Below, one piece after another: positions 1 to 6,402 of a DNA stretch of 18,943 nucleotides. The notes beneath the pieces are model-generated. The model ran no database searches and had not been told where the DNA came from. It saw nothing but the letters and a program-made list of their open reading frames with translations. The position numbers and the translations under genes were made by a program. Within the stretch, counting starts at the first letter, position 1, and every line of letters starts with the position of its first letter. The stretch spans positions 1-18,943 of the forward strand of contig MEWG01000016.1 in the NCBI GenBank assembly GCA_001773295.1, in the 5' to 3' direction. Source of the DNA: a candidate division WWE3 bacterium RIFOXYD1_FULL_39_9. GTDB lineage: Bacteria; Patescibacteriota; WWE3; UBA101185; UBA10185.

Positions 1-861
1 CATAATAACAACATTCATTCCTTTTTTCACAAATTTAAGAGGTGATATAAGTTTCTTTTTAACAGGAACAGCTTCCGGCGGCATTGGTATTCTTAAAATG
101 TTTCTCTCGCCTTGGAAAAAGACATAACGATTTGAAACTTCGTTTAACACTTTGTAAACATCGTCAGGTGTGGGAATTTCACCAAAACCACTAAACAAAC
201 CAAAACAGATGTTATTTCTTCTGGCATATTGGAATGTTTGTCTATCTGCACTTCCGGCTATTATTCCTCCAAGGCCGTACTTAATAGCTTCGTCCAGCAG
301 ATTAGTAGTGACGTGGTTACCTACATATACTATTTTCCCGTCGGCTGCACCGGAGGTAAATTCATCAAGATAAAATTTTTCTAAAACGTGTGAAGGATTT
401 GGGAATACGATTAACTCTCCGGCAAATGAGCAGTCTGTAGAAGCAACTAGATTAATATCGTATGTCCTTGTTCTTAGCAGTACTGATTTCTTATCTATGG
501 TCTTTTCTACGGTCCCCCAAACACCTGACATAAGAATATATTTGTTCTCGACTTCTCTAAATTCAAACGTACCCTCAGGAGTTTTTGTTAAGTTTCCGTT
601 ATATGGTGCGGTTATTTTTTGTGAGTCTATCTTACCTATATCTACGCCAAAATAGTAAAACTGGCCGTCTTTTTTTAATGATTTCGGTTTGAAGTTTTTG
701 GGGTACTTGTATACGCGATGTGAATACATACAAATACCTACGTGGTCATAAGGCACAACCTCTTTTCCCTGCTCTACCTGTAACTCACCCGCCACAGGTA
801 ATACCCTCTCGATGAAAACATTATCGTTAAATTGAAGTTTGCTTATTACCGGTATATACAT
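1..861 (-). CDS. Conserved hypothetical protein, N-terminal 287 residues (partner of the MutL-like protein), 3' end outside window
   Basis: The frame is open from an ATG at 859-861 to the left edge with no stop, so 287 N-terminal residues are visible and the C-terminus is missing. The ATG lies 2 bp after the stop of the upstream MutL-like gene, which suggests translational coupling. Residues 20-40 (RVLPVAGELQVEQGKEVVPY) resemble the glycine-turn pattern of biotinyl/lipoyl-like barrel-sandwich domains, but there is no modifiable lysine motif that I recognise. Further on are a hydrophobic turn with GGIIAGSADR, then SGFGEIPTPDD, then a stretch ending ERNILRIPMP. From memory, this order (glycine-turn N-terminus, 'GFG-IP' segment, 'R-x-I-x-x-P' end) matches proteins encoded beside MutL-like genes in Chloroflexi. 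That match is inference. There is no signal peptide and no membrane helix. The function is unknown; a role as scaffold or partner of the preceding protein is the simplest guess. Confidence 0.75.
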   Translation of the reverse strand, partial: MYIPVISKLQFNDNVFIERVLPVAGELQVEQGKEVVPYDHVGICMYSHRVYKYPKNFKPKSLKKDGQFYYFGVDIGKIDSQKITAPYNGNLTKTPEGTFEFREVENKYILMSGVWGTVEKTIDKKSVLLRTRTYDINLVASTDCSFAGELIVFPNPSHVLEKFYLDEFTSGAADGKIVYVGNHVTTNLLDEAIKYGLGGIIAGSADRQTFQYARRNNICFGLFSGFGEIPTPDDVYKVLNEVSNRYVFFQGERNILRIPMPPEAVPVKKKLISPLKFVKKGMNVVIM

Positions 862-863
862 CT

Positions 864-1883
864 TTAGATTCCCAAGGCGTTGCTAAATGACTTAATTCCG
901 GAATTAAATACTCTGAAATCATCGATCTGCCTCCCTTTATTCTCCCTTGTATCGAAGATGATGCCCATTCTTCCACCTGAAACTCTTTTTTCTAAGGTGT
1001 CGATGTTTGGGCTTTTTAGCATAATTGCAGGACGTTCGTTCAAACCTACAGGTAATACAAATATCCTATTTTTATCAAGCTGAACAACTTGAGAAGTACC
1101 TACTTCGGATTTGACCATGCACTCGAGTCCGGTGAAAGTTGAAATTACCGTACCTTCAAGCTCGGGAGTCGGCTCCATGTTAATGTTTGAATCGTATAAA
1201 TTAAGCAGTGCAAAAAGAATTGCTGAGTTATTTCTGTCGATGCGAATGTCAAAAACACCTTCCTGTTGAATTAAATTAAGAATCATCATGTAATCAAGCT
1301 CCGGAACCATGTTTATTTGTGTAAATCTCGAACCGCCGAAAATAAGCGGCTGATTATCAGGAATCCTCAGGTGCGCACTGCCCAATAGACCTAGAATGTT
1401 TCGATCAATATCAGACTGCGTAGATAGGTCAGTTGCTACCAGTTGGGGGTAAAGTTCGGTATTTGAATAAAAATTTACTTCCTCAGAATCCATCATCTCT
1501 TCAGAAGAAAGAGCTCCTTTTACTGCATCCCAGCAATAGAATCCCTGTTGTGTGAAGATTGAATAATTATTTACAAGTATCGGAAAATAACCATTCACGC
1601 GTCGGATCAGATCAAAGAGCGATATATAGTATTTTAGGTTGAAATCTAACCTAGGAGGCTCCAGAAACCCTGAAATCACTACATCACAGTCTGAAAGTTT
1701 TAATTTATGCTGTTTACAAAAGTAGTCAAAAACCGCTTGATAGAAAGTGGATTCAGAGTAACTGGCCGAGAAGACATCATTGCTATAAACATAAGGAAAG
1801 TTGTAAAGATAATACTCTTCGTGAGAGATATACAGAAGAATACTTACATTTTGTGTATCAATATAGGCAGCAAGCACAGGCAT
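864..1883 (-). CDS. Divergent MutL/GlmL-like (ASKHA-fold) protein, function unknown
   Basis: This is a 339-aa protein with no signal peptide. Three blocks resemble the glutamate-mutase accessory protein MutL/GlmL family: PLIFGGSRFTQ at about residues 179-189, where MutL proteins have a glycine-rich 'GSGG' turn; VFDIRIDRNNSAILFALL at about 210-227, which fits the 'GV..L.vDrn.llpalGaLA' helix; and a C-terminal VSGGRMGIIFDTR followed by a helix ending ALG, which fits 'GG.lGlviDaRGRP...lG'. The N-terminal 'MPVLAAYIDTQNVSILLYI' would be the phosphate-1 strand of an actin-like ATPase, but the usual DxGxTxTK signature is not intact, so ATP binding is doubtful. The start is 12 bp after the rpsR stop and has no clear Shine-Dalgarno, so it probably belongs to the rpsF-ssb-rpsR transcript. 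No glutamate mutase gene is visible. A PilM/FtsA-like origin is an alternative. Family assignment is inference from memory. Confidence 0.6.
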   Translation of the reverse strand: MPVLAAYIDTQNVSILLYISHEEYYLYNFPYVYSNDVFSASYSESTFYQAVFDYFCKQHKLKLSDCDVVISGFLEPPRLDFNLKYYISLFDLIRRVNGYFPILVNNYSIFTQQGFYCWDAVKGALSSEEMMDSEEVNFYSNTELYPQLVATDLSTQSDIDRNILGLLGSAHLRIPDNQPLIFGGSRFTQINMVPELDYMMILNLIQQEGVFDIRIDRNNSAILFALLNLYDSNINMEPTPELEGTVISTFTGLECMVKSEVGTSQVVQLDKNRIFVLPVGLNERPAIMLKSPNIDTLEKRVSGGRMGIIFDTRENKGRQIDDFRVFNSGIKSFSNALGI

Positions 1884-1895
1884 GCTAAGATGATA

Positions 1896-2156
1896 TCAGA
1901 TCGCGTGCCTGTCTGTATACGGGAGTAACGCCATATACCTGGCCTTTTTGATTTCTGCAGCAAGCAAACGTTGGTTCTTAGAACTTACACCGGTATATTT
2001 TTGAGGAATTATCTTTCCCCTATCCGAAGTAAATCTTTTAAGTGTTAATACTTCCTTGTAATCAGGCTTTGTACCTGATTGTGTAAAGTAACATTGGGTA
2101 CTTACCGGCACTCTTCTTGTTCTTCTCTGTTTTTTATCTTTAGATTTATCCTTCAT
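1896..2156 (-). CDS. rpsR: 30S ribosomal protein bS18
   Basis: This 86-aa basic protein has the S18 core: CYFTQSGTKPDYKEVLTLKRF, then the loop ending RGKIIPQKYTG, then SSKNQRLLAAEIKKARYMALLPY. S18 binds 16S rRNA on the platform of the small subunit as a dimer with S6. The usual second cysteine near the N-terminus is absent; only one Cys is seen. The N-terminal lysine/arginine-rich tail (KDKSKDKKQRRTRR) is normal for the family. The gene is third in an rpsF-ssb-rpsR cluster, the classic bacterial order, and starts 19 bp after the ssb stop. The AAAGAAAAT sequence before the ATG is only a weak ribosome binding site. Translation ends with TGA, which argues against TGA being reassigned to glycine in this organism. 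Confidence 0.96.
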   Translation of the reverse strand: MKDKSKDKKQRRTRRVPVSTQCYFTQSGTKPDYKEVLTLKRFTSDRGKIIPQKYTGVSSKNQRLLAAEIKKARYMALLPYTDRHAI

Positions 2157-2175
2157 ATTTTCTTTAGTTACTTAC

Positions 2176-2646
2176 TTATTTTTCCTCAGTTGTGACCGAG
2201 TCTAAGTCAAGATCAAAATTGTTAAAATCAAGGTCAGCAGCCGGCGCAGTGCCTGCATCAAACTGAATGTCTGTACCCTCGGCATCCGCATCTTCCAATT
2301 CGCCATCTGCATTCTTTTTGGTAAGTATGATCATGTCGTCGATTATGATTTCTGTCTTGTATTTCTTGCTACCGTCAGTATCTTGCCATGATCTGGTCTG
2401 CAATCTGCCTTCTACGAAGACTTTGGTTCCCCTTTTCAAAAGTTGTGAGCATATTTCAGCAAGTTTATTCCAGGCCACTACATTATGGAAATCCGCGGCT
2501 TGTTTCTTTTCTCCGCCTGCAACCCACTCTCTATTGGTTGCGATAACAAAACTGGCTACTGCATTACCTTGTGGTGTGTATCTTAGTTCAGGATCTCTCG
2601 TCAAATTACCGATTAACATTACTTTGTTTAGATTTCTTGTTGCCAT
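2176..2646 (-). CDS. ssb: Single-stranded DNA-binding protein
   Basis: This 156-aa protein opens with the SSB signature NLNKVMLIGNLTRDPELRYT and continues through the OB fold (SFVIATNREW, FHNVVAWNKLAEICSQLLKRG, VFVEGRLQTRSW, KTEIIIDDMIIL), ending near residue 110. It coats single-stranded DNA in replication and repair. The C-terminal tail is acidic and disordered (DLDFNNFDLDLDSVTTEEK), as expected. However, it ends in TTEEK, not in the acidic-plus-Pro-Phe tip (DDDIPF type) that normally binds partner proteins. An AGGAG Shine-Dalgarno lies about 9 nt before the ATG at 2646 and fixes the start. The gene sits between rpsF and rpsR and is probably co-transcribed from the rpsF promoter. Confidence 0.96.
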   Translation of the reverse strand: MATRNLNKVMLIGNLTRDPELRYTPQGNAVASFVIATNREWVAGGEKKQAADFHNVVAWNKLAEICSQLLKRGTKVFVEGRLQTRSWQDTDGSKKYKTEIIIDDMIILTKKNADGELEDADAEGTDIQFDAGTAPAADLDFNNFDLDLDSVTTEEK

Positions 2647-2664
2647 AAAAACTTTCTCCTAATT

Positions 2665-2949
2665 TCAGCTTAACGCTGTAACTAAATACCTGGTAACATT
2701 CTCCATCAATTTAATTTTTGTCTTAAGCTTTTCTAAATTTTCCGGCTCCAGTTCAAATTGAGTCACGTCGTAGAACCCTTCTCTTGCTGAACCAATTTCA
2801 TAGGCTAATTTTCTCTTACCCCAAAAATCTGATTTGGTAATTTTGCCGTTTAGACTTTCAATATTCGTTTGTATTTCCTTTGACAAGGCTTTTGCTTTTT
2901 CCTCTGAAAGAGCCGCATCAACAATTGTCATTAGTTCGTATCTACTCAT
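2665..2949 (-). CDS. rpsF: 30S ribosomal protein bS6
   Basis: This 94-aa protein has the S6 ferredoxin-like pattern: YELMTIVDAALSEEKAKAL at the start, SLNGKITKSDFWGKRKLAYEI in the middle, and FYDVTQFELEPENLEKLKTKI followed by NVTRYLVT at the end. S6 pairs with S18 on the 30S platform. It is the first gene of rpsF-ssb-rpsR and starts 18 bp upstream of ssb. There is no Shine-Dalgarno next to the ATG; the leader just before it is AT-rich (TTTAATAAAAC). A consensus-like promoter lies about 65 bp upstream. In many bacteria S6:S18 represses its own operon through a leader RNA; I do not see the conserved CCG bulge of that motif here, only a 5-bp hairpin. Confidence 0.96.
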   Translation of the reverse strand: MSRYELMTIVDAALSEEKAKALSKEIQTNIESLNGKITKSDFWGKRKLAYEIGSAREGFYDVTQFELEPENLEKLKTKIKLMENVTRYLVTALS

Positions 2950-2972
2950 GTTTTATTAAATGATTAATTTGT

Positions 2973-3043
2973 TACTTCCCATCAGATGTTGTTAAACTCC
3001 TGATAGCCAACACATTATATCCGATAACGCCAGGGCATGTCTA
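2973..3043 (-). promoter_or_regulatory. Promoter and short leader of rpsF-ssb-rpsR
   Basis: Read on the minus strand, a -35 box TAGACA (3038-3043) and a perfect -10 box TATAAT (3014-3019) are separated by 18 bp. The predicted transcript start is near 3007, giving a leader of about 57 nt. The leader contains an inverted repeat ATCAG...CTGAT with a 14-nt loop (plus-strand 2978-3001 region). It could be a translational control element, but this is not a confident match to the known S6:S18 leader motif. No other gene occupies the 182-bp gap between rpsF and ychF. Confidence 0.7.
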
Positions 3044-3101
3044 TCGCGCCGTATCTATTGTCATTAGATATTTAGTCGATGAATAGTACAAAAAATAGTG
3101 G

Positions 3102-3135
3102 AAAAAATCAATACTATGCCGAAAACGGCCTTTAG
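3102..3135 (-). terminator. Possible intrinsic terminator of ychF
   Basis: On the minus strand, a hairpin with stem GCCG/CGGC (3118-3121 with 3126-3129) and an outer CTA/TAG pairing (3114-3116 with 3133-3135) begins in the ychF stop codon. Two T-runs follow, the first at 3102-3107. The stem is short and the T-run is about 10 nt away, so this is a weak candidate. Confidence 0.4.
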
Positions 3136-4250
3136 ACACTAAAATTAAACTCGGCTATGTCCCCATCTTTGAAGATATATTCTTTGCCTTCAAGTCTGAC
3201 TAAACCTTGCAGCTGCGCGGCTTTCATGCTGCCTGCTTGGTTTAGCTGCTCGTAATTTACGATGACTGCGGAGATGAAGCCTCTCTCAAAATCGGTGTGA
3301 ATTTTTCCGGCTGCTTTAGGCGCTGTTGTACCTCTGGTGTAAGTCCACGCGTGAACTTCTTTGGGTCCGGCTGTAAAATAAGTCTCTAAATCTAGTATTT
3401 CGTAAGCCTTACGTACGACCATGTCCAAACCAGAAGTAGTCATGCCCATTTCCTTCATAAACTCAGCTCTCTCGACGATATCGTCTATTGAGTATATTTC
3501 CGATTCAATTTTAGCTGAGATCTTTAGTATGTTTGATTGGTCCGCGGACTGGTTTTGCTGGTCTTTAGAGTACAATATGTCTTCATCGGAGTTATAGACA
3601 ACAATCATAGGTTTTAGGGTCAACAAATTAAGATTTTTTGAAACTAACTCCTCTTTATCGCTTAAATCTGCAGATTTTGCTAATTTTCCATCGTTTAGGA
3701 CAACAAATATCTTTCTACATGCCTCGAGTTCATGTGCTAAATCCTCTGATTTATCGGTTTTTACTTCCTTTTCCAACCTCTCCGAGCGCTTCGAGATTGA
3801 CTGTAGATCCGACAAAATTAGTTCTGTATTAATAACATCAATGTTCTCTTCGGGATCGTCAACACCTGTTTGAATGATATTTGGATCACTAAATGTACGC
3901 ACCAAGTGAACAAGAGCGTCTACTTCGCGGATATGTCCCAAGAATTCATTTCCCAATCCTTCTCCCTGCGAAGCGCCCTTAACCAATCCTGCAATATCGT
4001 AAAACTTTATTGTCGCCGGAATGATCTTTTCAGGGATTTCTCGATCCCCCTTTCTCTCGCCATAGTCAGCTCTTACTATCTCAGCTAGACGCTCTAACCT
4101 GTGATCAGGAACGTCTACAACACCTACATTAGGTTCGATTGTGGCGAATGGGTAATTAGCAACCAAAGCTGCCTGTCTTTTTAATAAAGCGTTAAATAAT
4201 GTGGATTTTCCTACATTTGGAAGTCCGATGATACCTATGCTTAGTGACAT
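3132..4250 (-). CDS. ychF: Redox-regulated ATPase YchF (Obg-family P-loop protein)
   Basis: The protein is 372 aa when started at the ATG at 4250, close to the usual 363-366 aa. It opens MSLSIGIIGLPNVGKSTLFN, the YchF P-loop with GLPNVGKS at residues 9-16. It continues with the switch region YPFATIEPNVGVVDVPDHRL, the Walker B segment FYDIAGLVKGASQGEGLGN, a coiled-coil insert near residues 140-190, and the C-terminal TGS domain (YFTAGPKEVHAWT, then KAAGKIHTDFERGFI). In place of the GTPase NKxD motif it has VVYNSDED, as expected for an ATP-preferring YchF. YchF binds ribosomes. A longer frame reaching 4340 would add 30 residues with no family match, so I reject it. A TAGAAT hexamer lies 7 nt before the ATG and there is no Shine-Dalgarno, so the mRNA may be leaderless. 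Confidence 0.96.
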   Translation of the reverse strand: MSLSIGIIGLPNVGKSTLFNALLKRQAALVANYPFATIEPNVGVVDVPDHRLERLAEIVRADYGERKGDREIPEKIIPATIKFYDIAGLVKGASQGEGLGNEFLGHIREVDALVHLVRTFSDPNIIQTGVDDPEENIDVINTELILSDLQSISKRSERLEKEVKTDKSEDLAHELEACRKIFVVLNDGKLAKSADLSDKEELVSKNLNLLTLKPMIVVYNSDEDILYSKDQQNQSADQSNILKISAKIESEIYSIDDIVERAEFMKEMGMTTSGLDMVVRKAYEILDLETYFTAGPKEVHAWTYTRGTTAPKAAGKIHTDFERGFISAVIVNYEQLNQAGSMKAAQLQGLVRLEGKEYIFKDGDIAEFNFSV

Positions 4251-4257
4251 GCTTAGG

Positions 4258-4263
4258 ATTCTA
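4258..4263 (-). promoter_or_regulatory. -10-like hexamer of ychF, 7 nt before the ATG (leaderless candidate)
   Basis: The minus-strand sequence TAGAAT-CCTAAGC-ATG puts the expected transcription start on or next to the first base of the start codon. No good -35 box is seen at 16-18 bp (TTCCTT at 17 bp). The inference rests on the same spacing at recR, frr and cysS. Confidence 0.5.
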
Positions 4264-4314
4264 TCAGCGGTTGGGGTTAAAAGGAAGGGTGTAACATGCG
4301 AAGGGTCTGTGTTT

Positions 4315-4345
4315 AAAACGTTTTGGGAGCACACGGCCATATGGC
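4315..4345. promoter_or_regulatory. Two perfect 10-bp palindromes in the ychF/surface-protein divergent region
   Basis: AAAACGTTTT (4315-4324) and GCCATATGGC (4336-4345) are each perfectly self-complementary, and their centres are 21 bp apart, two helical turns. They lie between the divergent starts at 4250 (ychF) and 4433 (surface protein). They could be operator half-sites or chance; the two palindromes do not share a sequence. Confidence 0.3.
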
Positions 4346-4432
4346 AAAAGTGATTTAAAATTCTGTTAAAACTACAGGTCCTCTCAAAACGTGCTGTTTA
4401 ACCCCCAAAAAAATTATGCTAGTATTGATATA

Positions 4433-6394
4433 ATGCCCAAAAGAAGACCTTTGCTTGTAACAGCGTATATATATTTCCTCCTGACGTTAATAGCCATAAA
4501 TACCTCAGTCCTGCATGCCCAAACTGATGTCACGCCTCCCGTTACTACTTATACCAGAGATCCCGCTACCCCAGACGGCAACAATAACTGGTTTGTGTCC
4601 CCTGTTACCTATACCTTAACTGCTACCGACCTTGGCAGCGGTGTCAAAGAAATACGATATAGACTGGATGGCGGAGTCTGGCAGGCAGCATCTTTTTCAG
4701 ATTCACTTAATCTTGCCCCTAACCCATCTTTTGAGATAATCGACTACGGTAACACTCCTATTATTCAAAGTTGGTCTGCAACCCTTACAGACCCGGAAAC
4801 AATATATCAAAGGGATACTGCGAACTATCTGACCGGCTTTGAGAGTACTTCCGTAAAAGTGACGACTACCGGTACCGGTTGGCATGGCGTTAATAATTCA
4901 GGTAGTTTTGCGGTTACAACACCTCTTGCCAATATGAATGCTTCTGTATGGATCAAAACCCAAAATGTAACAGAAACCGCTTTAATGAAGGTTTACATGG
5001 TTACACAAGATGGCGCCGGTCAACAATTTGCATATCTCACACAGACCGCCTCACTTTCAGGGACAACAGATTGGACACAAGTTTCCATAAACTTTGTGGT
5101 TACCGATCTTAATGCAGTTGGTGTTTACATAGACATTGGATTAAATGGTCCTGGAACTATCTGGGCGGATGCCGCAACAATTTCTCACGCTAACACTAAC
5201 GCCACTACAGATGTAGTAATTGGCCAGGACGGAGAACACACTTTGGAGTTTTATAGTGTTGATAGATCAGACAATGCTGAGACTTATTCGTGTGCCGTAC
5301 CTACAAACTGTGTAACTTTTAAACTTGATCAGACACCTCCAGGTAATTGGCACGATTCCGGTGCTTTTAGAGGTTTGTTTGGTGCTAGTCACGAGCTTTA
5401 TGTTTACACCACAGTAGAAGATCCAACCTCAGGACTTTCGACTTTTACAGATAAATATCAGTATCACACGGATTTTGCACCCGACTTCGGACGTTTCTCT
5501 AACATCATGAGCTGCAGTTCCACTTGGCAGCCCGACCAATGGGTTATTTTAATCTCTCCCCCATTCTTTCCCGGCGTCCACTCGGCCTATTTGCTTACAC
5601 CTAAAACAAATTTCTGCAACAACGACTGGAAAACTTGTAAAACCGTTAGATTTTATTCTGAGGATATGGCAGGTAACTTTGCGTCAAAAGACTTTTGTAT
5701 AAACGGTCCGTGGGTAAAATTTGTTGGCGGGGGCGTAGTTAGAGCAAATGCAGGTATAAATATGATTTCTGAGCCGGATGAGGAAAATACCGACGGAATT
5801 ATTGAACTTGGAAATTCTTATTTGAACTATTTCACTTCATCTCGAGATTGGCTGGTAGAGAATTCGGCAGCACCTACTGACTATGACTATGAGAAATTGC
5901 TATCAATTGTCTACCCTGCTCCATCAAGTATAAACACTCTTAATACAAATTCAGGCATATATTCGATTGACGGTAATTATGAAATAAGAAACGGCACAAT
6001 ACCAAATGATTACGATTCAAGTACTTTCTCACAAATTGTATTTGTGAATGGAGATCTGAGAATTTCTGTTGACGCGGGAGTTGCCGCTGCGTCGACTGCT
6101 TTGTTTGTAGTTAGCGGAAACGTTGAAATTGCAAAGAGTGTGAATTCGGTAGGTGTGGCAATAATCGCCGACGGAGATATCTTTTCTGCGTACGATCTAC
6201 AAGAGGGAGAGGCTGCCGATACACTTGATTTAAGTGGAATTTACGCAGCTGATCAATTTGTTTTCCAGAGAACTCTACAAGGTACCAATAACACAAGATA
6301 CCCATCAGAAAGCTTTACATATGAACCGAAGTACCTGACCCAACTTAAGAGCTACCTTGGAATTAATTCAGTAAAATGGGTACAAACGAAATAA
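4433..6394 (+). CDS. Secreted surface protein with a split Ig-like/OmpL47-type domain carrying an inserted carbohydrate-binding-like module
   Basis: This is the only plus-strand gene: 653 aa from the ATG at 4433. A longer GTG-started frame from 4391 would put 14 extra residues before the signal peptide. Residues 1-29 form a Sec signal peptide: MPKRR, a hydrophobic core, and LHA before Gln30. Residues 31-92 start an Ig-like/OmpL47-type domain (DVTPPVTTYT, LTATDLGSGVKEIRYRLDGG). It is interrupted at about 93-257 by a beta-rich block of CBM4/9 type (NLAPNPSFEII at the start, IWADAATIS at the end). It resumes at about 259-303 (GEHTLEFYSVDRSDNAE, KLDQTPP). A cysteine-containing middle follows. The C-terminal module (about 425-653) starts WVKFVGGGVVRANAGINM and ends with SESFTYEPKYLTQL, a pattern I associate with CPR exported proteins. 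No LPXTG or C-terminal anchor is seen. It ends 8 bp from the convergent cysS stop. Confidence 0.85.
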   Translation: MPKRRPLLVTAYIYFLLTLIAINTSVLHAQTDVTPPVTTYTRDPATPDGNNNWFVSPVTYTLTATDLGSGVKEIRYRLDGGVWQAASFSDSLNLAPNPSFEIIDYGNTPIIQSWSATLTDPETIYQRDTANYLTGFESTSVKVTTTGTGWHGVNNSGSFAVTTPLANMNASVWIKTQNVTETALMKVYMVTQDGAGQQFAYLTQTASLSGTTDWTQVSINFVVTDLNAVGVYIDIGLNGPGTIWADAATISHANTNATTDVVIGQDGEHTLEFYSVDRSDNAETYSCAVPTNCVTFKLDQTPPGNWHDSGAFRGLFGASHELYVYTTVEDPTSGLSTFTDKYQYHTDFAPDFGRFSNIMSCSSTWQPDQWVILISPPFFPGVHSAYLLTPKTNFCNNDWKTCKTVRFYSEDMAGNFASKDFCINGPWVKFVGGGVVRANAGINMISEPDEENTDGIIELGNSYLNYFTSSRDWLVENSAAPTDYDYEKLLSIVYPAPSSINTLNTNSGIYSIDGNYEIRNGTIPNDYDSSTFSQIVFVNGDLRISVDAGVAAASTALFVVSGNVEIAKSVNSVGVAIIADGDIFSAYDLQEGEAADTLDLSGIYAADQFVFQRTLQGTNNTRYPSESFTYEPKYLTQLKSYLGINSVKWVQTK

Positions 6395-6402
6395 CTGAGA
6401 TA

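Noticed and set aside
2267..2662. 131-aa plus-strand ORF opposite ssb
   Set aside because: It is antisense to the well-supported ssb gene and its composition mirrors the opposite strand.
4251..4340. 30-residue N-terminal extension of YchF
   Set aside because: YchF proteins begin just before the P-loop, as the ATG at 4250 does; the extension covers the divergent promoter region and palindromes.
4391..4432. GTG-started extension of the surface protein
   Set aside because: It would place 14 residues, including an acidic one, ahead of a normal Sec signal peptide that begins at the ATG at 4433.
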